From an uncultured Verrucomicrobiota bacterium (GTDB lineage: Bacteria; Verrucomicrobiota; Verrucomicrobiia; Limisphaerales; UBA9464): a DNA stretch of 64,000 bases. Positions 50,303 to 60,643 of the stretch are shown piece by piece. Every line of letters starts with the position of its first letter. Position 1 is the stretch's first letter. The notes under the pieces were generated by a model. That model did no database searches and was not told the DNA's origin. It saw only the letters and a list, made by a program, of their open reading frames with translations. The stretch spans positions 1 through 64,000 of the forward strand of contig CAIXUG010000056.1 in the NCBI GenBank assembly GCA_903922605.1, written 5' to 3'. Both the position numbers and the translations under genes were made by a program.

Positions 50303-52009
50303 TCAAGTGGCTGGGGATCTGGGGTTCACCAGCACCAGCGTGGGTTCGGCCGCGTAATCGTGCTCGGCGGTGGCGCTCAGCAGCTCGGCGGTGAGGATGT
50401 GCCCCTCCGGTCGGGGCAGCCCCAGGGAGACCAGTTCGGCGGCCAGCTCATCGGCGCACTGCGGACGTTCGTCCGGATTCTTCGCCAACAGCCAGTGGAC
50501 GAGCGCACACAGACGGGGCGGCAGCGGCACGGGACTCACGGACTGGAGGCGGCGCGGCTCCTCCTCCTGCTGCGCCTGCATCGTCTCGTGGACATCGGTG
50601 GTCGCGAAGACATGCTCGCCCGTCAGCAGAAACCAGGCGACACAGCCGAGTGCATAGAGGTCGGCGCGACCGTCGATATCCTCGTCGCCGCGGGCCTGTT
50701 CGGGGGCCATGAAGTGCGGCGAGCCGGTGATGGTGCCGGAATCCGCCAGACTGGAAGGCGACGGGCCGTGCCGGCGGCGGGTAAGGGCGAGACCGAAATC
50801 CAGCAGCTTCACGATTTCCTGATGCGCGCCCTGGTGGCAGAGGAAGATGTTCGCCGGCTTCAGGTCCCGGTGGACGAGCCCGAGCGAATGCGCCTCCGAC
50901 AGGGAATCGCAGAGCTGCTTCAGCCAGTGGACCACGCGTTCGGGCGGCAGCGGCCCCCGTGTCTTCACCACGCGCGCGAGATCGGCCCCTTGCAGCAGTT
51001 CCATCACGTAATAGAGCTGGCCGTCCTCGGCGCGCCCGTAGTCATACACCTGCACGGTGTGGGAGGAGGTGAGCCGCGCCGTGACCTTGGCCTCCTGGAG
51101 GAAGCGCCCGAGGTAACGTTCGACATCCGCCGGGTTGGCAGCCTGTTCGAGCAGGAACTTCGAGCTGATGAGCTTGATCGCCGCCGGTCGCGCCAGGATG
51201 CGGTGTGTGGCCTGCCAGACCTCGCCCATGCCGCCCACGCCAAGCCGGCGTTCGAGCGCGTAGGCGCCCAGTTCCTTGAGCTTGCCGCGCGCGGAGTGGA
51301 GCTGCTCGGCGAGCACGCGCCAGCGGCGGCGCTCGCGGTCGCGGTGCAGCGCGATGGCCGCGCCGACAATGATGCAGATCCACGTCGGCAGCAGGGAGAC
51401 AACCATGCGCTGGATGAGGACTGCCGGGGGGTGCGGATGTGGAAAGTCGGCGGTCTTGCCCAGCAGCAGCCACACGGTGGTCGAGCACGGGGTGACCAGG
51501 GCCATGAAGGCCAGCAGCCCGAAGTGGTAGATGAGCGGGCCGGGCACCAGCAGCACGAACACGAGCAGCACGATGGCGCTCCAGGAGGGCCGCAGGACCA
51601 CCGCCGCATCGCCGGCCAGGTAGGCGACGTGATACTGCGCGAACACGAAACCGAGCAGCACATAGAGCCCGGCGGCGGCCACCAGGCTTTCGGTGGACTG
51701 CCGGCGGAACGCGGCGTGCGCGGCGACCCCGAGGCACAGGAACACCAGCGCCTCCGTGTAGAGCCCGTTGCCGGCCAGTCCGAGCTGCGCGTCGATCAGC
51801 TCGCCCAGCCAGAACCGGTGGATGGCAACGCCCAGTGCGGTCAGGCCCAGAATGCTGGCGGCGATGACCGCGAACCGGATGACCCCGCTGACCGCGTCAT
51901 CGGCGCGCGAGGCGTGCGTGAGCTGGCCCAGCGTGGAATCAAACAGGACCGCGTCCGACGAGGGGTCGTCGGCCTGGCTGCCAGCAGACGGTGTGACGGG
52001 CGAACTCAT
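50303..52009 (-). CDS. Ser/Thr protein kinase with N-terminal multi-pass membrane domain
   Basis: 568 residues. Residues ~42-222 contain about six membrane helices. The C-terminal kinase domain is complete: glycine loop LGVGGMGEVW (256-265), Lys278 in PAAIKLIS, HRDLKPAN (380-387), DFG (404-406) and GSPHFMAPEQARG. This is the reverse of the usual bacterial order (kinase first, sensor after the membrane). It would phosphorylate Ser/Thr residues in response to a membrane signal; targets are unknown. A HEAT-repeat protein gene lies upstream on the same strand. Confidence 0.93.
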   Translation of the reverse strand: MSSPVTPSAGSQADDPSSDAVLFDSTLGQLTHASRADDAVSGVIRFAVIAASILGLTALGVAIHRFWLGELIDAQLGLAGNGLYTEALVFLCLGVAAHAAFRRQSTESLVAAAGLYVLLGFVFAQYHVAYLAGDAAVVLRPSWSAIVLLVFVLLVPGPLIYHFGLLAFMALVTPCSTTVWLLLGKTADFPHPHPPAVLIQRMVVSLLPTWICIIVGAAIALHRDRERRRWRVLAEQLHSARGKLKELGAYALERRLGVGGMGEVWQATHRILARPAAIKLISSKFLLEQAANPADVERYLGRFLQEAKVTARLTSSHTVQVYDYGRAEDGQLYYVMELLQGADLARVVKTRGPLPPERVVHWLKQLCDSLSEAHSLGLVHRDLKPANIFLCHQGAHQEIVKLLDFGLALTRRRHGPSPSSLADSGTITGSPHFMAPEQARGDEDIDGRADLYALGCVAWFLLTGEHVFATTDVHETMQAQQEEEPRRLQSVSPVPLPPRLCALVHWLLAKNPDERPQCADELAAELVSLGLPRPEGHILTAELLSATAEHDYAAEPTLVLVNPRSPAT

Positions 52010-52054
52010 GCTGAGGGCGCCAGCATGGCCGATTCGGCCGGAGATTCCTGCAAA

Positions 52055-53482
52055 TTAATGCCCATCCTGATGGATTTTCGTGAGGGCCAAGTTCACCAGC
52101 CGGCGCGTCTCCAGATCGGCTGTCCGGATTGCTCGCAGCTCGGGCTCGGCGGCCGCAGCGGGAGGCCCAATTTCGATCAGAGCACAAATCGCCAGTTCTC
52201 GGACCGGAGGGTCCGGTACCCGCAGGACAGCCCGCAAAACAGGAAGCACCTTTTCGGCCTGGTGAGCGATCCGCCAATGCCCCCAGGCCGCCAGAACTCT
52301 CAGCTGCTCATGCTCATCGTCAAAGCAGGCTTCCAGAGAGGGCAGAACCGGTGCTGCGGACGGGCCCATTTCGCCGGCAAACCAGCACGCCATCCCCCGC
52401 GAGCCAAGGGGATAAACGACGTGGTCGTCTAATAGGGGAAAGCTAATGTCGTAAGGAGTGCCGAAGGATCGGTGCGCTTCCAAGGCCCGTTGGAAACTGG
52501 GCAGAACGGCGGTAGGTTCACCGCGCAGACTGGCGATGGTGGCTTCGGCCAGCAGGCGGGTCACCGGATTGGTCGCGGTCAGGTAAGGCTCAACGCGCGG
52601 CAAAGTAATGGCGGCTCCCGGACCGATGCGGCGCAGGCCATCCAAAATCCGCAGATCCATGCTTTCCGTGCCCCCCAGCAACGCTGCCAGTTCCTCGGCG
52701 GCCGGTGCCGCTGGCGGCCCCATGGCGAGCATGACAGAAAGGGCATTTCCTTTTCCGGCGTGGAACAGCGTTCGCACGGTTGGCAGCGCGTTGGAAGCAG
52801 CCGCTCCGTATTGGGTCAAAGCCAGCAGCTCATTGTCGGTCCCGCCCGGGTCGGCGATGAGCTTTCGGAGCAGGATCGGTGGCGCTTCCGGATAGGTGCA
52901 GTGCGCCTCCTGAAAGTAGTAGGAGGCAAGGAGCGAGTTCGAGCTCAGCCAGGCCAGTTCCAGCGCACGAACTTCCGGATCGTGCGGTGCAATCTTCAAC
53001 AGGGCGATCCGGGCGTGCTGTCCGGTACCCATGAAATCAACCCGGGCCAGACGTAGGAGTGTAGGCACGGCATTGGAAGCCTCGGGGCCGAGGTTGCCGA
53101 GCAACAGCATCACCTTGGCCGATCGGTTGGGGTCAGCCGTGATCCAGCGGCCGGTCGCCTTTCGAAGGGCAGGGGGCAGATGGTTTTGCCAGTTTTGCCA
53201 GAGCTGGAAAAAGCGAAGTTCAAGCGGTGACAGACCCTGTTCAGCTACCCGCACCAAAACGGGCACTGCGCTCCCGCCCGCGCGAGCCAGCGTCGCTTGG
53301 GCCGCCGTATCCGGCTCCAAGTAGGGGTTATCCAACAGCCAACGGCTGAGCGATTCCGAGCCGACACGGGGTTCGCCCAGTTCGCGTTGCGCCACATGTG
53401 AACGCCATAACCGATCGCATAACCCAGCCAGCAGGGCCAGGATGACGACAAATACAAACAGCTGGCCAACTAATCTGCGCAT
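52055..53482 (-). CDS. HEAT-repeat protein with an N-terminal membrane anchor
   Basis: 475 residues. One N-terminal helix (LFVFVVILALLAGLCDRLW) is followed by helical HEAT-like repeats: AVPVLVRVAEQGLSPLELRF, LLLGNLGPEASNAVPTLLRL, ALTQYGAAASNALPTVRTLF, GLRRIGPGAAITLPRVEPYL, FAGEMGPSAAPVLPSLEACF and ICALIEIGPPAAAAEPELRA. The recurrent G.....A.P.L pattern is typical of Verrucomicrobiota HEAT proteins. It is probably a protein-interaction scaffold. It lies 45 bases upstream of the kinase gene, so co-expression is likely. Confidence 0.8.
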   Translation of the reverse strand: MRRLVGQLFVFVVILALLAGLCDRLWRSHVAQRELGEPRVGSESLSRWLLDNPYLEPDTAAQATLARAGGSAVPVLVRVAEQGLSPLELRFFQLWQNWQNHLPPALRKATGRWITADPNRSAKVMLLLGNLGPEASNAVPTLLRLARVDFMGTGQHARIALLKIAPHDPEVRALELAWLSSNSLLASYYFQEAHCTYPEAPPILLRKLIADPGGTDNELLALTQYGAAASNALPTVRTLFHAGKGNALSVMLAMGPPAAPAAEELAALLGGTESMDLRILDGLRRIGPGAAITLPRVEPYLTATNPVTRLLAEATIASLRGEPTAVLPSFQRALEAHRSFGTPYDISFPLLDDHVVYPLGSRGMACWFAGEMGPSAAPVLPSLEACFDDEHEQLRVLAAWGHWRIAHQAEKVLPVLRAVLRVPDPPVRELAICALIEIGPPAAAAEPELRAIRTADLETRRLVNLALTKIHQDGH

Positions 53483-53488
53483 GCGGAC

Positions 53489-55273
53489 TTACGGCACCTT
53501 CGCACCCTCCACGAGGGTCTTGCGGCGGTATACCTTGTCGCTGCTGCACACGTAGAGGTAGCTGCGGCCGGGGCCGGCGAAGGCGCAGCTCACGGTGCCC
53601 TTTTCCTGCGGGCGCGACACGATGCCGCCCATGCGACCGTTGGCGTCGAACATCTGGATGCCCAGGTTGCTGGTGATCCAGGCGCGGCCCTGGGCGTCGG
53701 TGGTGAGGCCGTCGCCGCCGCTCTCGGTCTTTCCGACCTGGGCGCGCAGTTCCATGTTCTTCTCGCCGCCGCGCAGGGAGCCGTTGTCCGCGATCAGGAA
53801 GGTCCATGCGTTGGTGCCGCCGTACTCGCTGACGACAAGCTGGCGCTGGTCGGGCGTGAGGCCGATGCCGTTGGGCTTGTTGATGCCGCCCGCGACGGGG
53901 TGCGGACGGTTCAGGTTGCGCGCGCTCGTGGGCAAGCCGACGACTTCCCCTGCGCCCGTATCGGTAAAGTAGATCCAGCCGCCCTTGGAGACGATGAGGT
54001 CGTTCGGCTGCACATCCGTGGCGACGGTCTCGATCTGCTTCGTGGCAGGATCAATGACGATGATGCGCTTCACGTTGTTGGTGCCCGTGCCCTGCACGCA
54101 GGCGTACATCTTGCCGTCCGGACCGAACTTGAGGCCGCTGATTTTCGGCCCGCCTTCGAGCCAGACGGTGGGCTTGGTCTCATTGGCACCCACGCGGTAG
54201 AGCAATGATTTGCCGAGATCGCTGAAGTAGAAGTTGCCCTCGGCGTCACCGCACGCCGCATCCGTGAAGCCATAGCCCTCGCCGACGAGTTCCCAGTCGC
54301 CGGGTTTGCCGCCATCGGCGAGCACCTTGGAGAGGGCCTCGTCGCCGCCGAGGTTGTCCTTCGTCAGGGGCTTGGGCAGTTCGGCCAGCGCGGGCCGCCA
54401 GAGCCAGCGGAGCGTGTCGGGCAGGATCACGCCGCCGTGCGTGCCGCTATGGCTGCCGGTGCCGAGCACGAACTGGTAGTCGTAGCCCATGAAGCCGAGC
54501 GCGCTGGCCATCTCCTGGTTCGCGAGCGGCCAGTTGCCATGGAGGTTGTTGAGGTCATTCGAACCATCCTGCAGGAACACGCGGATGGGCTTGCGTTCCG
54601 TCTTGCGGATCCACGAGGGATAGACGTTGCCGCCCCGGATGTTGGTGAAACTGCCGATCTGCGAGAGCACCTTGCGGAACTGGTCGGGCCGCTCCCACGC
54701 GACCGTGAAGGCGCAGATCGCGCCGCTGCTCATGCCGCAGGTGGCGCGCAGCTCGGGATCGTCGGTGATTTTCACACCGTACTTCTGCGTGACGTAGGGC
54801 AGGAACTCGCTGATGAGAAACTTCGCATAAGCACCGCCGAGCGAGTCGTACTCGAAGCTGCGGTTGCTCCGGTTGTTCGCCCCGGCCGCGGAAGAATCGG
54901 GCGCGGTGCGCACGCCCGGGTCGATGAAGACACCGATGGTCACCGGCATCTCGCCCTTGGCGATCAGGTTGTCGAAGACGATGGGCACGCGCTGGCCGCC
55001 CGTCTCGCTCACGTAACCGCCACCATCCTGAAAGACCATGAGCGCGGCGGGCTTGAAGCCGTCGTACTGCGCGGGGATGTAGATCCAGCAGTTGCGCGTC
55101 GTGTCGGGAAAGACCTTCGACTCCGTGTACTGGAACTTCTCGACGCGGCCCTTGGGCACGCCGGGGGCGCGCTCGGTGGATTCGGGGCCGAGCTTGTATT
55201 CTTCGGCGTTCAAGGCGCCGGCGGTGAGGACGGAAAGGAAGATGAAGGCGAGGCGAAGCGGCGCTGTGTTCAT
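53489..55273 (-). CDS. Secreted esterase fused to an SMP-30/gluconolactonase-type propeller
   Basis: 594 residues from the ATG at 55273 with a signal peptide (APLRLAFIFLSVLTAGALNA). Residues ~25-300 form a CE1-like alpha/beta-hydrolase: CWIYIPAQYDGFKPAALMVF QDGG, CGMSSGAICAFTVAWERPDQ (nucleophile Ser in GMSSG) and GTGSHSGTHGG (His). Residues ~325-590 are an SMP-30-like beta-propeller (GYGFTDAACGDAEGNFYFSD, GGPKISGLKFGPDGKMYACV, INKPNGIGLTPDQRQLVVSE, GDGLTTDAQGRAWITSNLGI). Esterase and lactonase activities would suit stepwise deacylation of plant polysaccharide fragments. Confidence 0.85.
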   Translation of the reverse strand: MNTAPLRLAFIFLSVLTAGALNAEEYKLGPESTERAPGVPKGRVEKFQYTESKVFPDTTRNCWIYIPAQYDGFKPAALMVFQDGGGYVSETGGQRVPIVFDNLIAKGEMPVTIGVFIDPGVRTAPDSSAAGANNRSNRSFEYDSLGGAYAKFLISEFLPYVTQKYGVKITDDPELRATCGMSSGAICAFTVAWERPDQFRKVLSQIGSFTNIRGGNVYPSWIRKTERKPIRVFLQDGSNDLNNLHGNWPLANQEMASALGFMGYDYQFVLGTGSHSGTHGGVILPDTLRWLWRPALAELPKPLTKDNLGGDEALSKVLADGGKPGDWELVGEGYGFTDAACGDAEGNFYFSDLGKSLLYRVGANETKPTVWLEGGPKISGLKFGPDGKMYACVQGTGTNNVKRIIVIDPATKQIETVATDVQPNDLIVSKGGWIYFTDTGAGEVVGLPTSARNLNRPHPVAGGINKPNGIGLTPDQRQLVVSEYGGTNAWTFLIADNGSLRGGEKNMELRAQVGKTESGGDGLTTDAQGRAWITSNLGIQMFDANGRMGGIVSRPQEKGTVSCAFAGPGRSYLYVCSSDKVYRRKTLVEGAKVP

Positions 55274-55328
55274 AATTCGAGGGACAAAGGAGAACGTGTT
55301 TCGCCGACGCGGCAAACGCGACTCAAAT

Positions 55329-56798
55329 TCAACGCGCGGAATCCGGAGCCGACACCGGTTCGACCACCCAGTGGGGCAGGGTACGCTGCTCGCGGGTGAA
55401 TTTCAGTCCGAGCTGATCTTCCGTCGCCTTCATGAGCTTGGCCGGGTCCGGGGCAAAACGTTGCGCGACGGGCTTGAGCAATTCGGCGCGCGCCACGGCC
55501 GCCTGTTCGCGCTCCGCTGGCGAAAGCAAGGCAGCCTCGGTTTCCGACAGCGTTCCGTGCACGAAATCCACAAACCGCCGCGCTTCCGGGTTCATTTTCG
55601 CAGCCTGTTCAGGTGGCAGATCGCCGGTGAGGGACATCAGGGCCCGACGATCACACTCGACCACCAACCGCTCCGCCGCCGACAGCTCCCATTTCAGCCG
55701 GATGTCGAAGCGGTTGGTCAGGCCTGTCTCATCCAGCACGGGCATATGAACCCGGTCGGCGAGAAAGGCGGCGACCGACTTCACCTCGCTCCGGTGATAG
55801 TTCAATTCCCCCCACCCATCGCTCCCGGTACCGGGGGCTGAGGGATTCACGTCGGCCAAACCGGGACCGGTGGGGCCGGGGCTCCGGAGGACCAGAACCT
55901 CCTGCTCGAGGTTGGTGCGGGTGACGGTCAGGCCAAAAGTGGATCGCAGCAGTTCGGTGAAGGCCGCTTCCAGCCGGGCGGCATGGCCGGGTGGAGCGCG
56001 AAAAACGAAGTCATACTCGCCCTTCGGCATCGCGCCATGCACCAGCAGGCGCTGGGCCGGGATGCCGAAGACCCGGTTGATGGCCGTCTCGACACTGGCC
56101 CATCGGCCGATCAGGTCACAGCGATCGTCCGAGAGTTGCCACGCATTGAAACCCCTTCCGGGCGGAAGGGGGCCCGAACGGCGGACGGAGACTTCGAAGA
56201 GCGCCGGCGCATCGGTGAGCGGAAGCGTCTGGGCCACGGCGGACGCGGGCGGTATCGAAGGGGGCGGAGGCAGCGAGCATTTCCCCGAGGTGAGCACCTC
56301 TTCGATATGCTCCGCCTGCAATCCTCCGGGATGCGTGATCGCCGCGATCATGCCCTCGCGGCTGATCAGAAAGAGGGTGGGGATACCGGTGACACCATAG
56401 CTATCGCGCACGGACTGGCCCACGCCATCCAGCCCGATCCACGTGTGGGCTGGTCGGCGTTTGAGAAAGGCGCGGACGACCTGCTCGTTTTCATCCGTGA
56501 GCGCGAGGAACTTCACCGGCCGGTCGCGAAACTGGTCGGCCAGTTCGTTGAGGTGGGGAATGGACTCGACGCAGGGGCCGCACCAAGTGGCCCAAAATTC
56601 AAGGACGAGCACCGAGCCGTGGAAATCCGCCAGCCGGGTGGGCGCATTCGTGGGCGCTTGGAGCAGCTTTTCCAATTGGAACGGCGGGGCCGGTTCGCCG
56701 AGGGAGGGGAGGGCCGCTTTGGCCGGCAAGACCAACGACAGGCAGAGAGCTGACCACGCCAGCCTCCGGAGCAGACCTTGGCGCCCGGGGAATTTCAT
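55329..56798 (-). CDS. TlpA-type thioredoxin fused to a TIGR03435 domain
   Basis: 489 residues from the ATG at 56798 with a signal peptide (LAWSALCLSLVLPAKAA). A thioredoxin-like domain carries VLEFWATWCGPCVESIPHLN (CxxC redox site), FLALTDENEQVVRAFLKRRP and VTGIPTLFLISREG (cis-Pro). The C-terminal half matches the TIGR03435 family known from soil Acidobacteria and Verrucomicrobia: PALFEVSVRRSGPLPPGRGF, LRSTFGLTVTRTNLEQEVLV and FLADRVHMPVLDETGLTNRF DIRLKWE. It may be an exported disulfide reductase with an added domain of unknown role. The open frame continues to 57914 antisense to the MFS gene but has no support there. Confidence 0.88.
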   Translation of the reverse strand: MKFPGRQGLLRRLAWSALCLSLVLPAKAALPSLGEPAPPFQLEKLLQAPTNAPTRLADFHGSVLVLEFWATWCGPCVESIPHLNELADQFRDRPVKFLALTDENEQVVRAFLKRRPAHTWIGLDGVGQSVRDSYGVTGIPTLFLISREGMIAAITHPGGLQAEHIEEVLTSGKCSLPPPPSIPPASAVAQTLPLTDAPALFEVSVRRSGPLPPGRGFNAWQLSDDRCDLIGRWASVETAINRVFGIPAQRLLVHGAMPKGEYDFVFRAPPGHAARLEAAFTELLRSTFGLTVTRTNLEQEVLVLRSPGPTGPGLADVNPSAPGTGSDGWGELNYHRSEVKSVAAFLADRVHMPVLDETGLTNRFDIRLKWELSAAERLVVECDRRALMSLTGDLPPEQAAKMNPEARRFVDFVHGTLSETEAALLSPAEREQAAVARAELLKPVAQRFAPDPAKLMKATEDQLGLKFTREQRTLPHWVVEPVSAPDSAR

Positions 56799-56827
56799 GC
56801 CTCCAAACCAACATGGGCCGAGGCAAA

Positions 56828-56852
56828 TGAAAAGGCCGGAAACATTCCGGCC
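56828..56852 (-). terminator. Terminator after the MFS transporter gene
   Basis: On the minus strand ggccgga (56852-56846), a five-base loop, tccggcc (56840-56834), then ttttcattt. It lies six bases after the MFS stop and 30 bases before the TlpA fusion start. Confidence 0.8.
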
Positions 56853-56857
56853 GGACT

Positions 56858-58096
56858 TCAACCCACCGCCGGTGCCGGAGTCACCGGCACGGCATGGTCC
56901 TGAAACGAACGGACCGCCAGCACCAGGGCAACGACCGTCACTACCGACGAGAGGATAAAGGCTACGCCGGGCAGATGGGCCGGGGCGCTGGGCCCGATGA
57001 ACCAGCCGAAGAGGTTCGTGGACACGAGCGGGGCGATGATCTGCGCCAGGCTGGAGAGGCTGGTCAACGCGCCTTGGACCGCGCCCTGTTCGTTCGCGGG
57101 CACGTTGCGAGAGATGAGCCCCTGTGTGGCCGGTCCGCCGATGCCCGCAAGGCAGCCGAAGGCGAGCACGATGTAGATGACCCAGCCATACGGCGCGAAC
57201 GCATAGCCGAGGTAGCACACCGATGAGATGCTGAAACCGATCAGAATTGCCCGGCGTTCGCCCAGTTTGGGCATGATCCGACGGGTGAGCCCGCCCTGCA
57301 CCAGCGCGGTCATCAGGCCGACGAAGGCGAGCGAAAGCCCGACCTGTTTGGGCGACCAGCTGTAGCGGTAGGCGGTGTAGAGCGCCCAGGTACTGTGCAG
57401 CATGAATTGGGCGATGTTGATCAGGAAGAGGGACACCGCGAGCCGCAGCACGAGCGGATAGTGACCGAGCGCGGTCAGCGAACCGACCGGGTTGGCCCGC
57501 TTCCAGGAAAACGCGCGGCGGTTTTCCGGCGCGAGCGATTCGGGCAGCACGAAGTAGCCGTAGAGCCAGTTGGCAAAGGTCAGCCCGGCCGCCACGAAGA
57601 ACGGCAGACGCAGGTTGTACTCGCCCAGCCAGCCGCCCAGCGCCGGCCCAAGGATGAAGCCCACGCCAAACGCCGCCCCGATGATCCCAAAGTTGGCCGC
57701 CCGCTTTTCCGGCGGGCTGATATCGGCGATGTAGGCCGTGGCGGTGGTGATGTTGGCGCCGCTGATCCCGTTGATGACGCGGCCGATGAAGAACCACGGC
57801 ACGTTCGGCGCGAGCGCCATGAACAGGAAGTCCACCGCCGAGCCGAACAGCGACACCAGGATGACCGGCCGGCGGCCGAAGCGGTCCGACAGGCTCCCGA
57901 GCACCGAGGCGCACAGGAACTGCATCAGCGCATACACGCCGGTGAGCGCGCCGTACAGGTGCGCGGCCGAGGAGGTGTTGCCGCCCTGCAACTGCTCGAT
58001 GAGCTTCGGGAGGATCGGGATGACCAGCCCGAAGCCGAGGATGTCGAGCAGCAGCGTGATGAAGATGAAGCCGAGGGCGGGTTTGCGGGTCTGCAT
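56858..58096 (-). CDS. MFS transporter, TetA-like (TCR/Tet family)
   Basis: 412 residues, twelve membrane helices. Signatures: [20 protein letters not shown], the motif A loop [20 protein letters not shown], motif C-like [20 protein letters not shown], and [37 protein letters not shown]. This resembles tetracycline/H+ antiporters and related multidrug exporters. The actual substrate is unknown; resistance should not be assumed. Confidence 0.92.
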   Translation of the reverse strand: MQTRKPALGFIFITLLLDILGFGLVIPILPKLIEQLQGGNTSSAAHLYGALTGVYALMQFLCASVLGSLSDRFGRRPVILVSLFGSAVDFLFMALAPNVPWFFIGRVINGISGANITTATAYIADISPPEKRAANFGIIGAAFGVGFILGPALGGWLGEYNLRLPFFVAAGLTFANWLYGYFVLPESLAPENRRAFSWKRANPVGSLTALGHYPLVLRLAVSLFLINIAQFMLHSTWALYTAYRYSWSPKQVGLSLAFVGLMTALVQGGLTRRIMPKLGERRAILIGFSISSVCYLGYAFAPYGWVIYIVLAFGCLAGIGGPATQGLISRNVPANEQGAVQGALTSLSSLAQIIAPLVSTNLFGWFIGPSAPAHLPGVAFILSSVVTVVALVLAVRSFQDHAVPVTPAPAVG

Positions 58097-58186
58097 CCTG
58101 GGGAAATTTGATTTCGGGAACTGAAATTTTAAAAGCGCCCCGGTTTTTTAATTCGGCACGCGGAAATTAAAATTGTTTTTAATCAC

Positions 58187-58219
58187 AAAAAACGGCGGCC
58201 CGTGACCGGACCGCCGTTT
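58187..58219 (-). terminator. Terminator after gapA
   Basis: On the minus strand aaacggcgg (58219-58211) pairs with ccgccgttt (58198-58190), followed by a T-run continuing to 58187. The stop codon of gapA is 22 bases upstream. Confidence 0.85.
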
Positions 58220-58241
58220 GCATCAGATTGTCACCGGTGGC

Positions 58242-59327
<1,086 letters not shown>

Positions 59328-59455
59328 TTACCAAATCAATTCGCAATAAACGCGCGGAGCCTAATGGCGGCAGTCGGGGGGTCAACGGATGATTTTAACC
59401 CGGCCGGAAGCCGGGCCCATCTTTCCAGGGTGGTTGGCCTGTGGACCGAGGGCTT

Positions 59456-59531
59456 GGTAGGGCGAGCGTCCTCGCGAGCCGTGCCGCCTCAAACCTGGGT
59501 GGCCCCGGCTCGCGAGGACGCTCGTCCCACC
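59456..59531. repeat. Palindromic repeat (family D, copy 2)
   Basis: Arms 59456-59480 (ggtagggcgagcgtcctcgc...) and 59507-59531 are inverted copies with two differences in 25 bases. The core cgagcgtcctcgcgagcc is identical to that of the element at 44473-44547. It lies between gapA and the small protein gene at 59567. Confidence 0.85.
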
Positions 59532-59566
59532 GGGATTTTTGGTCTGCCAACGGTTTGGTCCGGCCC

Positions 59567-59992
59567 TCAGAACGACCGGGAGAACTTCAGCCCGCCGGAA
59601 ACTGCGAACGAAGCCGGGCGACGCACCGAGTCGCGGAAGGAGTCCAGGGTGTTGGGACTGTAAAAGCGCAGACCATCGGACTTGCTGAAGAGCGGGTCCA
59701 CGACGCCGGTAAGCAGCGAAATCCAAGGGGAGGTGATCCAGCGCGACTGGTCACAGTTATTCCAGTCGGCGAGCAGCCGGTTGCTGCGGACGGAGGCAGG
59801 GGTGGAATCAAAGCCGGTATTTTCCACCGTCAGCGGGGAGGGCGCGGAAACCTCCGCCACATCGTGGACCGTAACCGACAAGGAGAGGGCGGGCTTCGTT
59901 TCGGGCGCGTTGGTTGCCGATTGCGAGGCATAATCAAGCGCCAGCCAGCTCAGGCCGACGATCCCCAACAGCGCCACCCAACGCCTCATCAT
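59567..59992 (-). CDS. Hypothetical protein with signal anchor
   Basis: About 141 residues from the Met codons at 59992/59989 (MMRRWVALLGIVGLSWLALD); the frame is open to an ATG at 60049. The hydrophobic N-terminus is a signal peptide or anchor, followed by a Ser/Thr-rich segment and a C-terminus ending ASFAVSGGLKFSRSF. The final aromatic-rich strand ending in Phe resembles an outer-membrane sorting signal, though the protein is too short for a full barrel. It may be related to the broken frame just upstream (60062-60583). Confidence 0.5.
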   Translation of the reverse strand: MMRRWVALLGIVGLSWLALDYASQSATNAPETKPALSLSVTVHDVAEVSAPSPLTVENTGFDSTPASVRSNRLLADWNNCDQSRWITSPWISLLTGVVDPLFSKSDGLRFYSPNTLDSFRDSVRRPASFAVSGGLKFSRSF

Positions 59993-60061
59993 TCTGTGCT
60001 TTGCCAACATGATGCCGTCATAGACGACTATCCGGGGGCACATGTTCAAGATGAAGCAGCT

Positions 60062-60583
60062 TTAAAAGCTCCAGAGGAAGAAAAACTGATCGAGCAGGCA
60101 GAACGGGTTCCGTTGGTTGATGGCGTTGATAAGGCCGCCGCCGACCTTGGTATGGCCCAACGGGTACGATTGGGCCTCCGGGAAGACAAAATACATGGCG
60201 CGATTGACGGGTATCTCCTCGAGGTGCGCGCGTTCCAGCCGGGCCGCATCCTGGGCCGTCCAGTCGGCCCGGATTTTCTCCATCTGTTTCTCCATGAGCA
60301 CTGAGCCGGAGTAGGAGGACGAGTGGGTGCCGGTGGATAATTCGGTTCCCAACGAGACGCCCGCCGGTTCCAGGGACAGGCGGGGTGGAGGGTGGTTTGC
60401 CGTCAGCTCCGTGAGGTAGATCGCCGTCTCCGGTTCTGCCGCCGTGACGGCGGCGGTGACTGGGTGCGCCTACAGGATGGGAGTTCGGAAATCCTCCAGG
60501 CGACTGCGCGACGATTCGTCGGCAAGAAGCGGTGCGGTGGTCAGAATCAGCAGGCAGACCGGGCCGGTAAGTTTGCGTTTCAT
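60062..60583 (-). pseudogene. Secreted protein gene interrupted by an in-frame TAG
   Basis: From the ATG at 60583 the frame reads a clear signal peptide (MKRKLTGPVCLLILTTAPLL ADES), continues to ...EDFRTPIL, then meets TAG at 60472-60470. The same frame continues without another stop for 135 codons (AHPVTAAVTAAEPETAIYLT ... KVGGGLINAINQRNPFCLLD ...) to TAA at 60064-60062, ending in ...FFLWSF. A coding-like frame on both sides suggests a recent nonsense mutation or read-through. Product unknown. A separate short gene starting at the TTG at 60352 is the alternative. Confidence 0.55.
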
Positions 60584-60643
60584 GGTTAATTCGCCTCCAT
60601 GAACGAGCCCACTTAAGCCGGCCCGGCTCCGCCTGTCACGGCT

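Noticed and set aside
50213-52432. Plus-strand open frame of 739 codons opposite the Ser/Thr kinase
   Set aside because: The kinase motifs are unambiguous on the other strand; the start of this frame lies inside a palindromic repeat.
55329-57914. Single 861-codon minus-strand frame covering the TlpA fusion and much of the MFS gene
   Set aside because: The part above 56798 is out of phase with the well-supported MFS gene on the same strand; a signal peptide marks the true start at 56798.
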